NCBI GenBank assembly: GCA_017620205.1
Contig: JAFZQX010000020.1
Span: forward strand, 1 to 44,238
Length of the DNA stretch: 44,238 nucleotides
Source: Clostridia bacterium
GTDB taxonomy: Bacteria; Bacillota; Clostridia; UMGS1883; UMGS1540
Reading direction: 5' to 3'
Shown here: positions 8,693 through 16,712 of the stretch, in pieces
How positions within the stretch are numbered: the first letter of the stretch is position 1
Layout of the letters: each line of letters starts with the position of its first letter
The notes under the pieces: model-generated
What the model saw: only the letters and a program-made list of their open reading frames with translations
Database searches by the model: none
What the model was told of the DNA's origin: nothing
Translations under genes and position numbers: made by a program

Positions 8693-8720
8693 ATTATATC
8701 ACAAATTTTCCAAATTGCAA
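8693..8720 (-). promoter_or_regulatory. Promoter of the amino-acid ABC operon
   Basis: Minus-strand -35 TTGCAA (8715-8720), 16-base spacer, perfect -10 TATAAT (8693-8698). Confidence 0.65.
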
Positions 8721-8744
8721 GTTTTTTTAATAAGCACAGAATTG

Positions 8745-10724
8745 CTATAAATTAATAATATTTACGTCATCTTTATTGATTTCAGGTTTTCTGCAAGTAA
8801 ACATTATAATCTGCTGACCGTTTTTCGCGCGATGCAAAAGCTCTGAAAATGCGTTGTCTTCCCTGCCTTTATCGTACTGTGCAAAACCGTCGTCAATAAA
8901 TATCGGTTTTGTTTGTCCGAATAGCGTGTCCGCAACGGCAAGACGGACGCAAAAATAAACTGCGTCGCACGTGCCGGATGAAAAATAACCCAAATCTTTT
9001 GTACCTTCGTAAAGGAGTTTAACAGAATACTCTTTATCTAAATAGAGCTTATTATACTTACCGCCGGTTATTCTTGATAGAATTTCAGCTGCTTTATTGT
9101 TTATTACGGGTGTATAATCGCTGTTGATCTGAGCGTATGCTTCGTTCATGCATTGGAAAGCAAGCGACAAGGCTTCATATTCAGCATTGGCTTCTTCGAG
9201 CTGAGATAAAATATCTGCGCGTTCGGTAACAATTAAGTCCGGCGTGCGTGTTCCGCCTTGCGCTGCACTCAGGACGCCTTCGATTTTTGCGTGTTCCGCC
9301 ACCGCAGTTTCAAGGGCTTTCCTCTTTTCTTCGATCATTTCAGATATAATATCGATTGGCAGTGAAACCTCGACAGGAACAAAGTCCTCCGGGATTTTTA
9401 TTCCGTTTATTAAAGAAGTAATGTCGCCGATCTTTTTATTAATATCAACCGCCTTTTCTGTAAGCGCTGCGTAACTCAGCTTATTTTCTATGTAGTTTAC
9501 CATTCTCTTGTTATATTCGTCAGCCGTTGAGACTCCGTATTTAAACAGTTCGCTGTCTATCTTTGCGTTTTTTTCATTTGCTGTACAAAGTTTTTCTTCA
9601 TATACTTTCAGCAATTTTTTTCTTTTGTATTCAAAAAAGCAGAATACTGCTGCTGTTATAAGCGCCAAACAGCCGAAAGAGTTAAACGAAGCTTTTAAGC
9701 TTTTGGTTATATAGTACAGCATCAGGCAAATGGCGGCCTCAACCGCTGCCGAGCACGCAAAAGAAATTAAAGGACATTTGTTTTTTAAACGTTTAATATC
9801 ACTTTCAATATTTTCTGTATTTTCTTTTGAAGCATGAATGATTTCCGAAGCTTGTTCTTGATAAACTGCATTTTTTTTCAAGTACTCTTCAGAACATTTT
9901 AATTCGTTTTCAACGTATTCTAAAGCGCTTTCTGCGTCCGCTTTATCTTTCTGCGCCGTCTTCAAAGAATCATACTTTTCCTGAATTACTGCAGTTTCCT
10001 TTTCTTTTGTAAGTCTTTCTATATCACTGCGGAGCTTTTCCGCGTATGCTGAAAGTGATTTTTCTTTTTCAATATTTTGAGCGTTTTCATCACGCTCTTT
10101 TTGAGCATTAACAAGCTCGTTGTTCAGCTCCGTTATCCGTTGGCCAAGCTCATTTATCAAACCGCCCTTGCCTCTTTCGGGCATTAGTCTCTTCATTTGT
10201 TCACGTATTCTTTCCGATGCTTCTTTTAAGCTTACGTCTTCAGACGCGTTGTGAGTAAGGTTTATTAATTTTTGAGCAAGCTCTTCGTTTTCACCTGATA
10301 TTTTTGTACCAAGCTGTTTTATATAAAATGTTTTTAAAAAGGCATCTTCACCAATGCCTACCTCGTTTTCCGGTACGAAGTCATAGTTTTCCGAGTTTAA
10401 AATATCAAAGCACTCTAACGCGTCATAGGCTCTTGTTCTGCCCGATTTTCTGGAAATTCTGAGTGTTTTCCCGCCGTCCGAAACAATGTCCATTTCGCCG
10501 CTTAGTATTTTTCCGTCCCAAGGTGTATATTTTAATCTGTCGTTTCTCTTGACGTCCGAAACCTTTGGAGCATTAAATCCGAAAAGCATGGACTTTATAA
10601 ACGACATGAGCGTCGATTTTCCGGCTTCGTTACCGCCATAAACAATATTCAGACCATCTTTGAAATCAATTTGCCTGTTATTGAATTTTCCGTATGAAAT
10701 AATATTAACTGATTTAATTTTCAT
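8745..10724 (-). CDS. SbcC/YhaN-like ATPase with coiled coil and central membrane hairpin
   Basis: 659-aa SMC/Rad50-type ATPase. The N-terminal half-site has Walker A GGNEAGKST (30-38). A coiled coil runs from about 165 to 315, followed by two hydrophobic spans (319-339 and 349-364), then a second coil. The C-terminal half-site has a signature-like FSSGTCDAVYFCVRLAVAD and Walker B PIFIDDGFAQYD (about 607-618). The mid-protein membrane spans fit the YhaN branch (PF13514-like) rather than cytosolic SbcC. It starts 12 bases after the metallophosphatase gene, so the pair probably forms an Mre11-Rad50-like nuclease at the membrane. It is shorter than Bacillus YhaN (about 960 aa), mainly in the coiled coil. 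ATG start. Confidence 0.85.
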   Translation of the reverse strand: MKIKSVNIISYGKFNNRQIDFKDGLNIVYGGNEAGKSTLMSFIKSMLFGFNAPKVSDVKRNDRLKYTPWDGKILSGEMDIVSDGGKTLRISRKSGRTRAYDALECFDILNSENYDFVPENEVGIGEDAFLKTFYIKQLGTKISGENEELAQKLINLTHNASEDVSLKEASERIREQMKRLMPERGKGGLINELGQRITELNNELVNAQKERDENAQNIEKEKSLSAYAEKLRSDIERLTKEKETAVIQEKYDSLKTAQKDKADAESALEYVENELKCSEEYLKKNAVYQEQASEIIHASKENTENIESDIKRLKNKCPLISFACSAAVEAAICLMLYYITKSLKASFNSFGCLALITAAVFCFFEYKRKKLLKVYEEKLCTANEKNAKIDSELFKYGVSTADEYNKRMVNYIENKLSYAALTEKAVDINKKIGDITSLINGIKIPEDFVPVEVSLPIDIISEMIEEKRKALETAVAEHAKIEGVLSAAQGGTRTPDLIVTERADILSQLEEANAEYEALSLAFQCMNEAYAQINSDYTPVINNKAAEILSRITGGKYNKLYLDKEYSVKLLYEGTKDLGYFSSGTCDAVYFCVRLAVADTLFGQTKPIFIDDGFAQYDKGREDNAFSELLHRAKNGQQIIMFTCRKPEINKDDVNIINL

Positions 10725-10736
10725 ATTATATACCCA

Positions 10737-11804
10737 TCAGAAATCAAACTGTTCTCCACTGAGCGCCAAAAGCCCGAGCTTCTCTGCTCTTTTTTTAATT
10801 TCATCATTTGCGTCCTTTTCCAGAAGCTTTTTTAAAAACACAGCTTCAGCCATTGAAGATGATCTGTCTGTTTCGGTTTTTGTCTCATCATATATTTTAA
10901 CAAAAAACAGTTTTTCTTCAAGCATCTGTTTCAATGCGGATTTATTAAAAATCACTTCTTTCGGGATTTTGCCCTGAAGAATGATTTTATAAATGTTTTC
11001 AGAATTCATGTCTTTTAATTTGGAGCAAATATCTGCGTTTGTTAAACAATCTGATACGTCAACCTTCTTCACTGCCACGGAGCGCTTTGCGGTTTTTATA
11101 AAGCAAAGGTTTACTGACTTACATTCAATATCGCCAAAAATTATGCCGCCGGCACCTGTTTCGTCAAAAGAGAATCCCTGCGGTGTTCCGCAGTACGCAT
11201 AATACGTGTACCCGGCTTTCATTATTTCGCCGCCTGCGTGAATATGACCTGCCGCCAGATAGTCGAGTCCGCATTGCTCTAATTCTTCTTTGGTTACCGG
11301 ATTTATGTCTCTGTACGGCGGTAAAGAGCAGTGCATGAGCATGATGTTTGTCATACCGTCGTCTATAGCTTTAAAACCGTTTAAAATATTATCATCTGTT
11401 GATTTACCGTAAAACCCGTATCCGTAAACACGTACATTTAGTTCTCTAAGTTCTACAAAATCAAGCTTATTGTCGAAAACGTGCACATTTTCACCGAGAT
11501 TTTCACGGAAGTATACCTTATTGCCGCTGATACAGTCATGATTACCCGGAGCTATAAAAACAGGTGTGTCCGGGATTTCGGCAAAGCAGCGCTTTAAAAA
11601 CTCAACAGTTTTGTAGGATACGTATTCATTTTCAAATACGTCGCCCGACAGCAATAGTATTTCTGCGCCGCGTCTTTTAACTTCCTCAATAGTGTTTTTA
11701 AAGGATAACAGCCGTTCTTCGCGGCATATTTCGGCCTTTTCGGGAGGCATACCGATAAGAGGTGAATCTAAATGCAAATCACCGGTATGTATAATTTTAG
11801 TCAT
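10737..11804 (-). CDS. Metallophosphoesterase, SbcD/YhaO-like DNA exonuclease
   Basis: Mre11-type nuclease, 355 aa. The calcineurin-like metal motifs are all there: GDLHLDS (8-14), GDVFEN, GNHDC (87-91), H158 in LMHCS, and GHIHAGG (186-192). The C-terminal ~120 residues would cap the active site and contact the ATPase. The ATG at 11804 has AGAGG seven bases upstream; a start 21 bases earlier would run over that site. First gene of a two-gene unit with the YhaN-like ATPase, and placed 46 bases after rpmE, whose terminator lies in that gap, so expression may depend on read-through. Confidence 0.87.
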   Translation of the reverse strand: MTKIIHTGDLHLDSPLIGMPPEKAEICREERLLSFKNTIEEVKRRGAEILLLSGDVFENEYVSYKTVEFLKRCFAEIPDTPVFIAPGNHDCISGNKVYFRENLGENVHVFDNKLDFVELRELNVRVYGYGFYGKSTDDNILNGFKAIDDGMTNIMLMHCSLPPYRDINPVTKEELEQCGLDYLAAGHIHAGGEIMKAGYTYYAYCGTPQGFSFDETGAGGIIFGDIECKSVNLCFIKTAKRSVAVKKVDVSDCLTNADICSKLKDMNSENIYKIILQGKIPKEVIFNKSALKQMLEEKLFFVKIYDETKTETDRSSSMAEAVFLKKLLEKDANDEIKKRAEKLGLLALSGEQFDF

Positions 11805-11827
11805 ATTTTTTCCTCTATAAAACAAAA

Positions 11828-11845
11828 AAGCGCACTGCTGCGCTT
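11828..11845 (-). terminator. rpmE terminator
   Basis: AAGCGCA (11828-11834), loop CTGC, TGCGCTT (11839-11845). On the minus strand the stem is followed by TTTTGTTTT. Canonical rho-independent form. Confidence 0.85.
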
Positions 11846-11849
11846 CTTG

Positions 11850-12053
11850 TTACTTATCAAGATTAAATTTCTTTCTGAATTTCTCAACACGTCCGCCCGT
11901 GTCTACCAATTTCTGCTTACCTGTAAAGAAAGGATGGCATGCAGAGCAAATTTCAACTGTAAGATTTTCTTTAGTTGAACCTGTTTCGATAACATTACCG
12001 CAGGCACACTTGATTGTTGTTTTCTTATATTCGGGATGAATTCCTTCTCTCAT
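11850..12053 (-). CDS. rpmE: 50S ribosomal protein L31 (zinc-binding type)
   Basis: 67-aa L31 beginning MREGIHPEY, with [17 protein letters not shown] at the C-terminal side. The cysteine set C16, C18, C36 and C39 (CAC and CSAC) is complete, so this is the zinc-holding form, not the zinc-independent YtiA type made under zinc starvation. The ATG at 12053 has GAGG eight bases upstream; the GTG nine bases further upstream lies inside that site. Own promoter and terminator, so mainly a single-gene transcript. Confidence 0.97.
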   Translation of the reverse strand: MREGIHPEYKKTTIKCACGNVIETGSTKENLTVEICSACHPFFTGKQKLVDTGGRVEKFRKKFNLDK

Positions 12054-12091
12054 CAATATCACCTCGTTCCGTATTTCGTTCCTATCATCGT

Positions 12092-12120
12092 ATTATAGCA
12101 CACATTTTTTTAAAATGCAA
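12092..12120 (-). promoter_or_regulatory. rpmE promoter
   Basis: Minus-strand -35 TTGCAT (12115-12120), 17-base spacer, perfect -10 TATAAT (12092-12097). Confidence 0.7.
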
Positions 12121-12148
12121 TAACTTTTTTAAGTTTTTTGAAAAAAGC

Positions 12149-13456
12149 TCAAAATGCATTTTCAAAACAGTCTAAAACGCCTAAATCCCATGTAAGACGT
12201 GACAAAACATATTTGTCTCTTATATCCATTGTCGCAACAAAAGTATTTGATAACTCTTTTTCGTCTATTCCGATGTCCGAAACGCTTTTTGGCGCTTCTA
12301 CGGTATCGAGAATCTTTTCAATTTCTTCCGTAGGTGGTATTTCTTCTTTTATTATATTAAGTATACTGCCCCAATTCTTTATTATAGTATTTATTCTTTC
12401 ATTATGTTTGTATACTGCGAATTTCTGCTCTTTTTTATCAAGCTCTATCATGGTTTTGCCGCTTTCGCCCAAAAAGTCAATGAGCATTTGTCTGTGTTTT
12501 GGTAAATCAAAGCTTTCCGCAAACTTAAGCGCTTTATTTAAATCGGGAGTTATTTTTTGAAGCTTTTCATAAAGACTTGCAGCATATAGAGTTGCGATGC
12601 CGCACTGGATACCGTGCAGAGACGTGCATGTTCCGAATTCAACGCCTCTCATGTCCCACACGTGCGAAAAATAGTGTTCAACGCCCGATGCCGGTCTCGA
12701 AACTCCTGCGTATGCCATTGCCAAGCCGCCGTTTATAAGTCCGTTAAGCACAGCTTCGACCGCTTTGTCCTCACGCTTCATAAGTCCTTCGGCGTTGTCA
12801 ACGCAAGCTTTTAGAGATTTTCTTATAATGCCGGCAACTTCTTCGCAGTAATATTCGCCCGTTACTATATGCCCTATTCTCCATTCACATATACTGATGT
12901 ATTTAGCAAGCATATCACCGAGACCTGCGCGCAGCATATCGTCAGGCGCTGTTTTTACTATATCCGTATCACCTATTATTACATCGGGGCATCTGCTTTG
13001 AAGAGAAACCTTAAGATTGTCACAGATGGCGGAAGAAGTTGCGGAAGCATAACCGTCCATTGACGGCGCCGTGCATATAATAATATACGGTTTACCCGTG
13101 GTATTTGAGATTATTTTGCAAATATCATTAATTGTGCCGGAGCCAACACCGATTACCGCATCGCAAGATATATCAAAATGCATCAGCGCTGAGCCTATTG
13201 CACTTTCGTCGCAATGCAGTTCTTTGAATGAAAAGACATGCAAAGCACACTCAAAACCATTATCATCAAGTACTGTTTTTACAGCATTGCCGGCAGCGCT
13301 TAAAGTGTTTTCGTCTGCAACAACAAAAGGTTTTCGGCAGTTGTATTCATGCAGCACATCAGAGAGCCGCGGCAAAACATTCTTGCCCAGGATTATTTTA
13401 TCAATTGTTGATATGTGTTTTTTGCCGCAGGTGCAGTTTGGATTAAACTCAATCAT
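12149..13456 (-). CDS. egsA: sn-Glycerol-1-phosphate dehydrogenase (AraM/EgsA family)
   Basis: NAD(P)-dependent, metal-containing dehydrogenase of the iron-alcohol-dehydrogenase superfamily that reduces dihydroxyacetone phosphate to sn-glycerol-1-phosphate. 435 aa. Motifs: GVGSGTIND (103-111) for nucleotide binding, the family signature PSMDGYAS (131-138), and metal ligands D181 (GLGD), H261 (SGVEHYFSHVWDM) and H281 (SLHGIQCG). In Bacillus, AraM supplies G1P for heptaprenylglyceryl phosphate; no PcrB-like synthase is visible here, so the downstream product is unknown. A CxCGxxH cluster near the N-terminus (8-14) is a common AraM feature. ATG start, own promoter, probably monocistronic. Confidence 0.9.
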   Translation of the reverse strand: MIEFNPNCTCGKKHISTIDKIILGKNVLPRLSDVLHEYNCRKPFVVADENTLSAAGNAVKTVLDDNGFECALHVFSFKELHCDESAIGSALMHFDISCDAVIGVGSGTINDICKIISNTTGKPYIIICTAPSMDGYASATSSAICDNLKVSLQSRCPDVIIGDTDIVKTAPDDMLRAGLGDMLAKYISICEWRIGHIVTGEYYCEEVAGIIRKSLKACVDNAEGLMKREDKAVEAVLNGLINGGLAMAYAGVSRPASGVEHYFSHVWDMRGVEFGTCTSLHGIQCGIATLYAASLYEKLQKITPDLNKALKFAESFDLPKHRQMLIDFLGESGKTMIELDKKEQKFAVYKHNERINTIIKNWGSILNIIKEEIPPTEEIEKILDTVEAPKSVSDIGIDEKELSNTFVATMDIRDKYVLSRLTWDLGVLDCFENAF

Positions 13457-13488
13457 TTTTTTTAATTCCTGTTCGTATTTTTTATATA

Positions 13489-13517
13489 ATTTTAATTTTA
13501 AAATTAAACTTTGTCAA
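13489..13517 (-). promoter_or_regulatory. egsA promoter with AT-rich palindrome
   Basis: Minus-strand -35 TTGACA (13512-13517), 17-base spacer, -10 TAAAAT (13489-13494). A perfect 18-base palindrome, TTTAATTTTAAAATTAAA (13491-13508), fills the spacer; it may be an operator or only AT-rich symmetry. Confidence 0.55.
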
Positions 13518-13520
13518 TAG

Positions 13521-14609
13521 TTAAAATGCGGAAAGCCACATCTGCAGAGTGTCCCAAATGAAGTCTTTTAATCTTTTCTCGGAGATTTCACGGCTTTCAC
13601 CGAACACTATTTCACATCCGCCTAAGGAAACGCCGTCAACAGACACATAGGCACTGCCTGCTCTTTCGCCTCTTTTAACTGGCAAAGATAAACTGTCGGG
13701 CATATTGTTTTTAACAGATACACGTCTGATTTCAGATTCATTTAAATATGCGCCGACAACGCCTTTGTATATGAGGTTCAAAGGGTTTCCGTCAATTGTT
13801 GTTATAATTCCTGCGTTTTGACCGTTTGAAATAATTTGGTGATATTTATACTCCGCAAACGCTTTGTCATATAAATATATGTGGTCGTTCCAATCGTCCG
13901 GGTCGTTTAAAGTTACTGCAATAAGAGAAAAACCGCTTCTCTCGCACGATGAAACAAGGCATCTGCCGCATCTTTTTGTAAACCCTGTTTTAACGCCTGT
14001 TATTCCTTCGTACTTTGAAAGGAGTTTGTTGTGGTTTGTATATGTAGTTCCCGAAAGATTGATGCTTTTTGTTTGAACTATTTCTGCAAACAGTGGGTTT
14101 TTTAATGCTTCCTGCGTTATTAATGCCAAATCCTTTGCGGTTGTATAATGGCCGTCTGCATCGAGTCCGTTCGGGTTTTTAAATGATGTGTCAAGAGCGC
14201 CTGTTTCCTTTGCTCTCTCTGTCATTTTTACAGCAAATGATTCAACGTTTCCGCTTATATGTTCTGCAATTGCAACAGCCGCATCGTTTCCGGAAGCCAG
14301 CATAAGCCCGTATAAAAGCTCACGCATACTTATTTTATCACCGGCTTTAAGATACATTGAACTGCCTTCTGTATTTGCAGCATTATTAGAAACTGTTACA
14401 GTATCGTCGGGATTTGAGTTCTCTATAGCTACAAGTGCTGTCATTATTTTCGTAGTGCTGGCCATGGGAAGCTTTTCGTTTTCATTTTGTGCATAAAGAA
14501 CTCTGCCGTTTTCCGCATCAATAAGAATATAGCTTTTAGCACTCATTGCATAACAATCAACCGGGACAACCACGCATAATATGATAATTAAAACTATAAA
14601 TCTTCTCAA
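13521..14609 (-). CDS. dacF: Serine-type D-Ala-D-Ala carboxypeptidase (PBP5/DacF family)
   Basis: Exported enzyme that trims the terminal D-alanine from peptidoglycan stem peptides. With the TTG start at 14609 it is 362 aa. The signal peptide (MRRFIVLIIILCVVVPVDCYA) is followed by the transpeptidase-like fold with SxxK (S51-K54, STTK), SxN (S106-N108) and KTG (207-209), and by a C-terminal beta domain. The C-terminus ends in an amphipathic-looking LKDFIWDTLQMWLSAF, a likely membrane-docking helix. AGGGG lies nine bases before the chosen TTG; the in-frame TTG nine bases upstream touches that site and is less likely. The symbol is by family resemblance (DacF versus DacA/DacB not resolved). The start region lies inside the terminator of the upstream gene. 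Confidence 0.88.
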   Translation of the reverse strand: MRRFIVLIIILCVVVPVDCYAMSAKSYILIDAENGRVLYAQNENEKLPMASTTKIMTALVAIENSNPDDTVTVSNNAANTEGSSMYLKAGDKISMRELLYGLMLASGNDAAVAIAEHISGNVESFAVKMTERAKETGALDTSFKNPNGLDADGHYTTAKDLALITQEALKNPLFAEIVQTKSINLSGTTYTNHNKLLSKYEGITGVKTGFTKRCGRCLVSSCERSGFSLIAVTLNDPDDWNDHIYLYDKAFAEYKYHQIISNGQNAGIITTIDGNPLNLIYKGVVGAYLNESEIRRVSVKNNMPDSLSLPVKRGERAGSAYVSVDGVSLGGCEIVFGESREISEKRLKDFIWDTLQMWLSAF

Positions 14610-14648
14610 AAAAATCAACCCCTAAATAAGTATATGAGTTGATTTTTT
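14608..14648 (-). terminator. Hairpin ending the ygjV-like transcript and overlapping the dacF start
   Basis: Arms AAAAAATCAAC and GTTGATTTTTT (plus-strand 14609-14619 and 14638-14648) enclose an 18-base loop. The minus-strand 3' arm is itself a T-tract. The dacF ribosome binding site (14619-14623) and TTG start (14607-14609) fall at and within this arm, so the same fold can affect both termination and dacF translation. Confidence 0.55.
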
Positions 14649-14663
14649 AAAAATATGTTATTA

Positions 14664-15203
14664 TTATACTGCCGCAGGCTCTTCCTTTTTTTGATTTCTT
14701 ATGTCAAATTTATATATGGCAATAAGAATTGAAAGGAGTGTAAGCGAGTCGCTTACGGCGCCCTCCCATACCCCCGTGAAAAGGTTGTAAATTATCCATA
14801 GTATACAAGAGGGAATTGTAATAAGCCTCAGCAGCCGTTCTTTTTTCATGCCGTACGAAACAGTTGTTATAAGCTTTGCTCCAACTGGCAAAAGGCTTCT
14901 CGGTCCCTCCCAGGAAATGGCTCCGAGAGTTACGACAAGAGCTCCGAAAGCTATAATTATAGGCGTTGTAGAACGTCCTATTTTTACGAATTTATAATAC
15001 AGATAATTCCTGAGACCAGACACGAGGTCAAGCCATGCACCGGTGAAAGCTCCGACTAAAAAATATTGTACGGCAAACGACGTTTCGGATGCCATTTTAC
15101 AAAGAACGATCTGTTTATGCTTTTTAAACTGAAAAGGTATTATGCTGAGAATAAGTCCCAAAATGCCGAAAAACCTAACTAAAATCTTTAAAAGTAACTC
15201 CAT
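14664..15203 (-). CDS. YgjV-family inner membrane protein
   Basis: 179-aa, very hydrophobic protein with about five or six membrane spans (LVRFFGILGLILSIIPFQF, the VQYFLVGAFTGAWLD region, TTPIIIAFGALVVTLGAI, a mid span and two C-terminal spans). The layout and the F(Q)FK, GAFTGAWLD and R(N)YLYYKF segments recall the Imp-YgjV family (PF10688), whose function is unknown; a relation to SWEET/PQ-loop-like small carriers has been suggested from topology only. ATG start with GGGAGG upstream at a long 12-base spacing. It is read divergently from the galactose operon from a separate promoter. Confidence 0.75.
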   Translation of the reverse strand: MELLLKILVRFFGILGLILSIIPFQFKKHKQIVLCKMASETSFAVQYFLVGAFTGAWLDLVSGLRNYLYYKFVKIGRSTTPIIIAFGALVVTLGAISWEGPRSLLPVGAKLITTVSYGMKKERLLRLITIPSCILWIIYNLFTGVWEGAVSDSLTLLSILIAIYKFDIRNQKKEEPAAV

Positions 15204-15235
15204 TTATGGTTTAAACCTCCCGCTGAATTCATCTA

Positions 15236-15264
15236 ATTATACAATCATAGCGCTATAAAGTCAA
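15236..15264 (-). promoter_or_regulatory. Promoter of the ygjV-like gene
   Basis: Minus-strand -35 TTGACT (15259-15264), 17-base spacer, perfect -10 TATAAT (15236-15241). The spacer contains the palindrome ATAGCGCTAT (15247-15256), a possible operator. Confidence 0.7.
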
Positions 15265-15286
15265 TATCAAGTTCAAAATAATTACA

Positions 15287-15302
15287 TTTTGACATGTCAA
15301 AA
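15287..15302. promoter_or_regulatory. Perfect palindrome between divergent promoters (candidate operator)
   Basis: TTTTGACATGTCAAAA, a 16-base perfect dyad, ends 13 bases upstream of the gal-operon -35 and sits 22 bases beyond the divergent -35. Position and symmetry suggest a binding site for a regulator of the galactose operon; which protein binds is unknown. Confidence 0.5.
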
Positions 15303-15315
15303 ATACATTTTACTA

Positions 15316-15344
15316 TTGAAATTACGTGTTAAATGGTATATAAT
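15316..15344 (+). promoter_or_regulatory. Promoter of the galactoside operon
   Basis: -35 TTGAAA (15316-15321), 17-base spacer, perfect -10 TATAAT (15339-15344). The transcript would start near 15351, about 30 bases before the GH4 gene. Confidence 0.75.
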
Positions 15345-15378
15345 CTAATTAAAATTAAACATGAAAGGTGCGTTTTTT

Positions 15379-16698
15379 ATGAAAATTACTTTTTTGGGTG
15401 CAGGCAGCACCGTATTTTGCAAGAACTTACTTGGCGACTGTCTTCTTTCGGAGCATATGAACGATTTTGAAATCGCTTTATATGATATTGACGCCGAAAG
15501 ACTTGAAGAAAGTTACATACTCATTGACAAGCTCAACAAGAAATACAACGCGGGTAAAGCTACCATCGGAAAATTCTGCGGCGTTGAAAACAGAAAAGCA
15601 GCTTTGAAAGATTCCGACTTTGTAGTAAACGCAGTTCAGATAGGCGGATATGAGCCCTGTACTGTTATTGACTTTGAAATTCCGAAAAAGTACGGCCTCC
15701 GTCAGACAATTGCCGACACTCTCGGTATAGGCGGTATCATGCGTGCGCTCCGTACAATTCCCGTTATGCAGGATTTTGCAAACGATATTGAAGAAGTTTG
15801 CCCGAATGCACTCTTCTTAAACTACACAAACCCGATGGCTATTTTAACAGGCTATATGCAGAGACATACAAACGTAAACACTTTGGGCCTTTGCCACAGC
15901 GTTCAGGTTTGCGCTAAATCACTTTTTGAAACACTCGGCATGGAAGTAGAGGGTTATACCGAGAAAATCGCCGGCATCAACCACATGGCATGGCTCCTTG
16001 AAATCAAGGATAAAGACGGAAACGATATGTACCCCCTTATCAAGCAGAAAGCTCTTGAGAAAAACGCTTCCGGAGTTCACGACAACATGGTACGACTTGA
16101 ATACATCAACAATTTCGGCTACTACTGCACTGAAAGCAGCGAACATAACGCTGAATACAATCCATTCTACATCAAATCTAAATATCCCGAACTTATAGAA
16201 AAATACGGTATTCCCCTTGATGAATATCCGAGAAGATGTGTAAATCAGATTAATGAGTGGAAAGAACAGAGAGACAATCTTATACACGGTGAAGATATTC
16301 AGCACGAGAGAAGCCGCGAATATACTTCCAGAATTATTGAAGCTATGATTACTAACAAACCGTTTAAATTCGGCGGTAACGTTATAAACAACGGTCTTAT
16401 CACAAACCTCCCCCCGAAAGCATGTGTTGAAGTTCCCTGTATTGCAGACGGCGTAGGCATCACACCCACATACGTGGGCGAACTCCCGACACAGCTCGCT
16501 GCTATGAACGTTACAAATGTTAACCCTCAGCTTTTAACAATTGAGGCGGCAGTTTCCAGAAAACGTGAAGATATTTACCGTGCGGCAATGCTTGATCCTC
16601 ACACAGCTGCAGAGCTTTCAATTGACGATATTAAAAAGATGTGCGATGAACTAATCGAAGCACATCACGCTGCCGGTTATATGCTTGAATACAAATAA
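15379..16698 (+). CDS. melA: Glycoside hydrolase family 4, alpha-galactosidase type (MelA)
   Basis: NAD+- and Mn2+-dependent hydrolase that cleaves glycosides by a redox-elimination route; cytoplasmic, 439 aa. Visible motifs: dinucleotide-binding FLGAGS (5-10), NAVQIGG (84-90), NYTNPMA (148-154), metal-binding C172-H173 in GLCHSVQ, and H202 in GINHMAW. The C174/H-type metal site and the NAVQIGGYEPC segment fit alpha-galactosidases rather than 6-phospho-glycosidases, and the galactokinase/galT context agrees. The ATG at 15379 has AAAGGTG eight bases upstream; an in-frame ATG at 15361 precedes that site. First gene of the operon. No sugar transporter accompanies it. Confidence 0.88.
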   Translation: MKITFLGAGSTVFCKNLLGDCLLSEHMNDFEIALYDIDAERLEESYILIDKLNKKYNAGKATIGKFCGVENRKAALKDSDFVVNAVQIGGYEPCTVIDFEIPKKYGLRQTIADTLGIGGIMRALRTIPVMQDFANDIEEVCPNALFLNYTNPMAILTGYMQRHTNVNTLGLCHSVQVCAKSLFETLGMEVEGYTEKIAGINHMAWLLEIKDKDGNDMYPLIKQKALEKNASGVHDNMVRLEYINNFGYYCTESSEHNAEYNPFYIKSKYPELIEKYGIPLDEYPRRCVNQINEWKEQRDNLIHGEDIQHERSREYTSRIIEAMITNKPFKFGGNVINNGLITNLPPKACVEVPCIADGVGITPTYVGELPTQLAAMNVTNVNPQLLTIEAAVSRKREDIYRAAMLDPHTAAELSIDDIKKMCDELIEAHHAAGYMLEYK

Positions 16699-16712
16699 TA
16701 TAAGGTGTTTCT

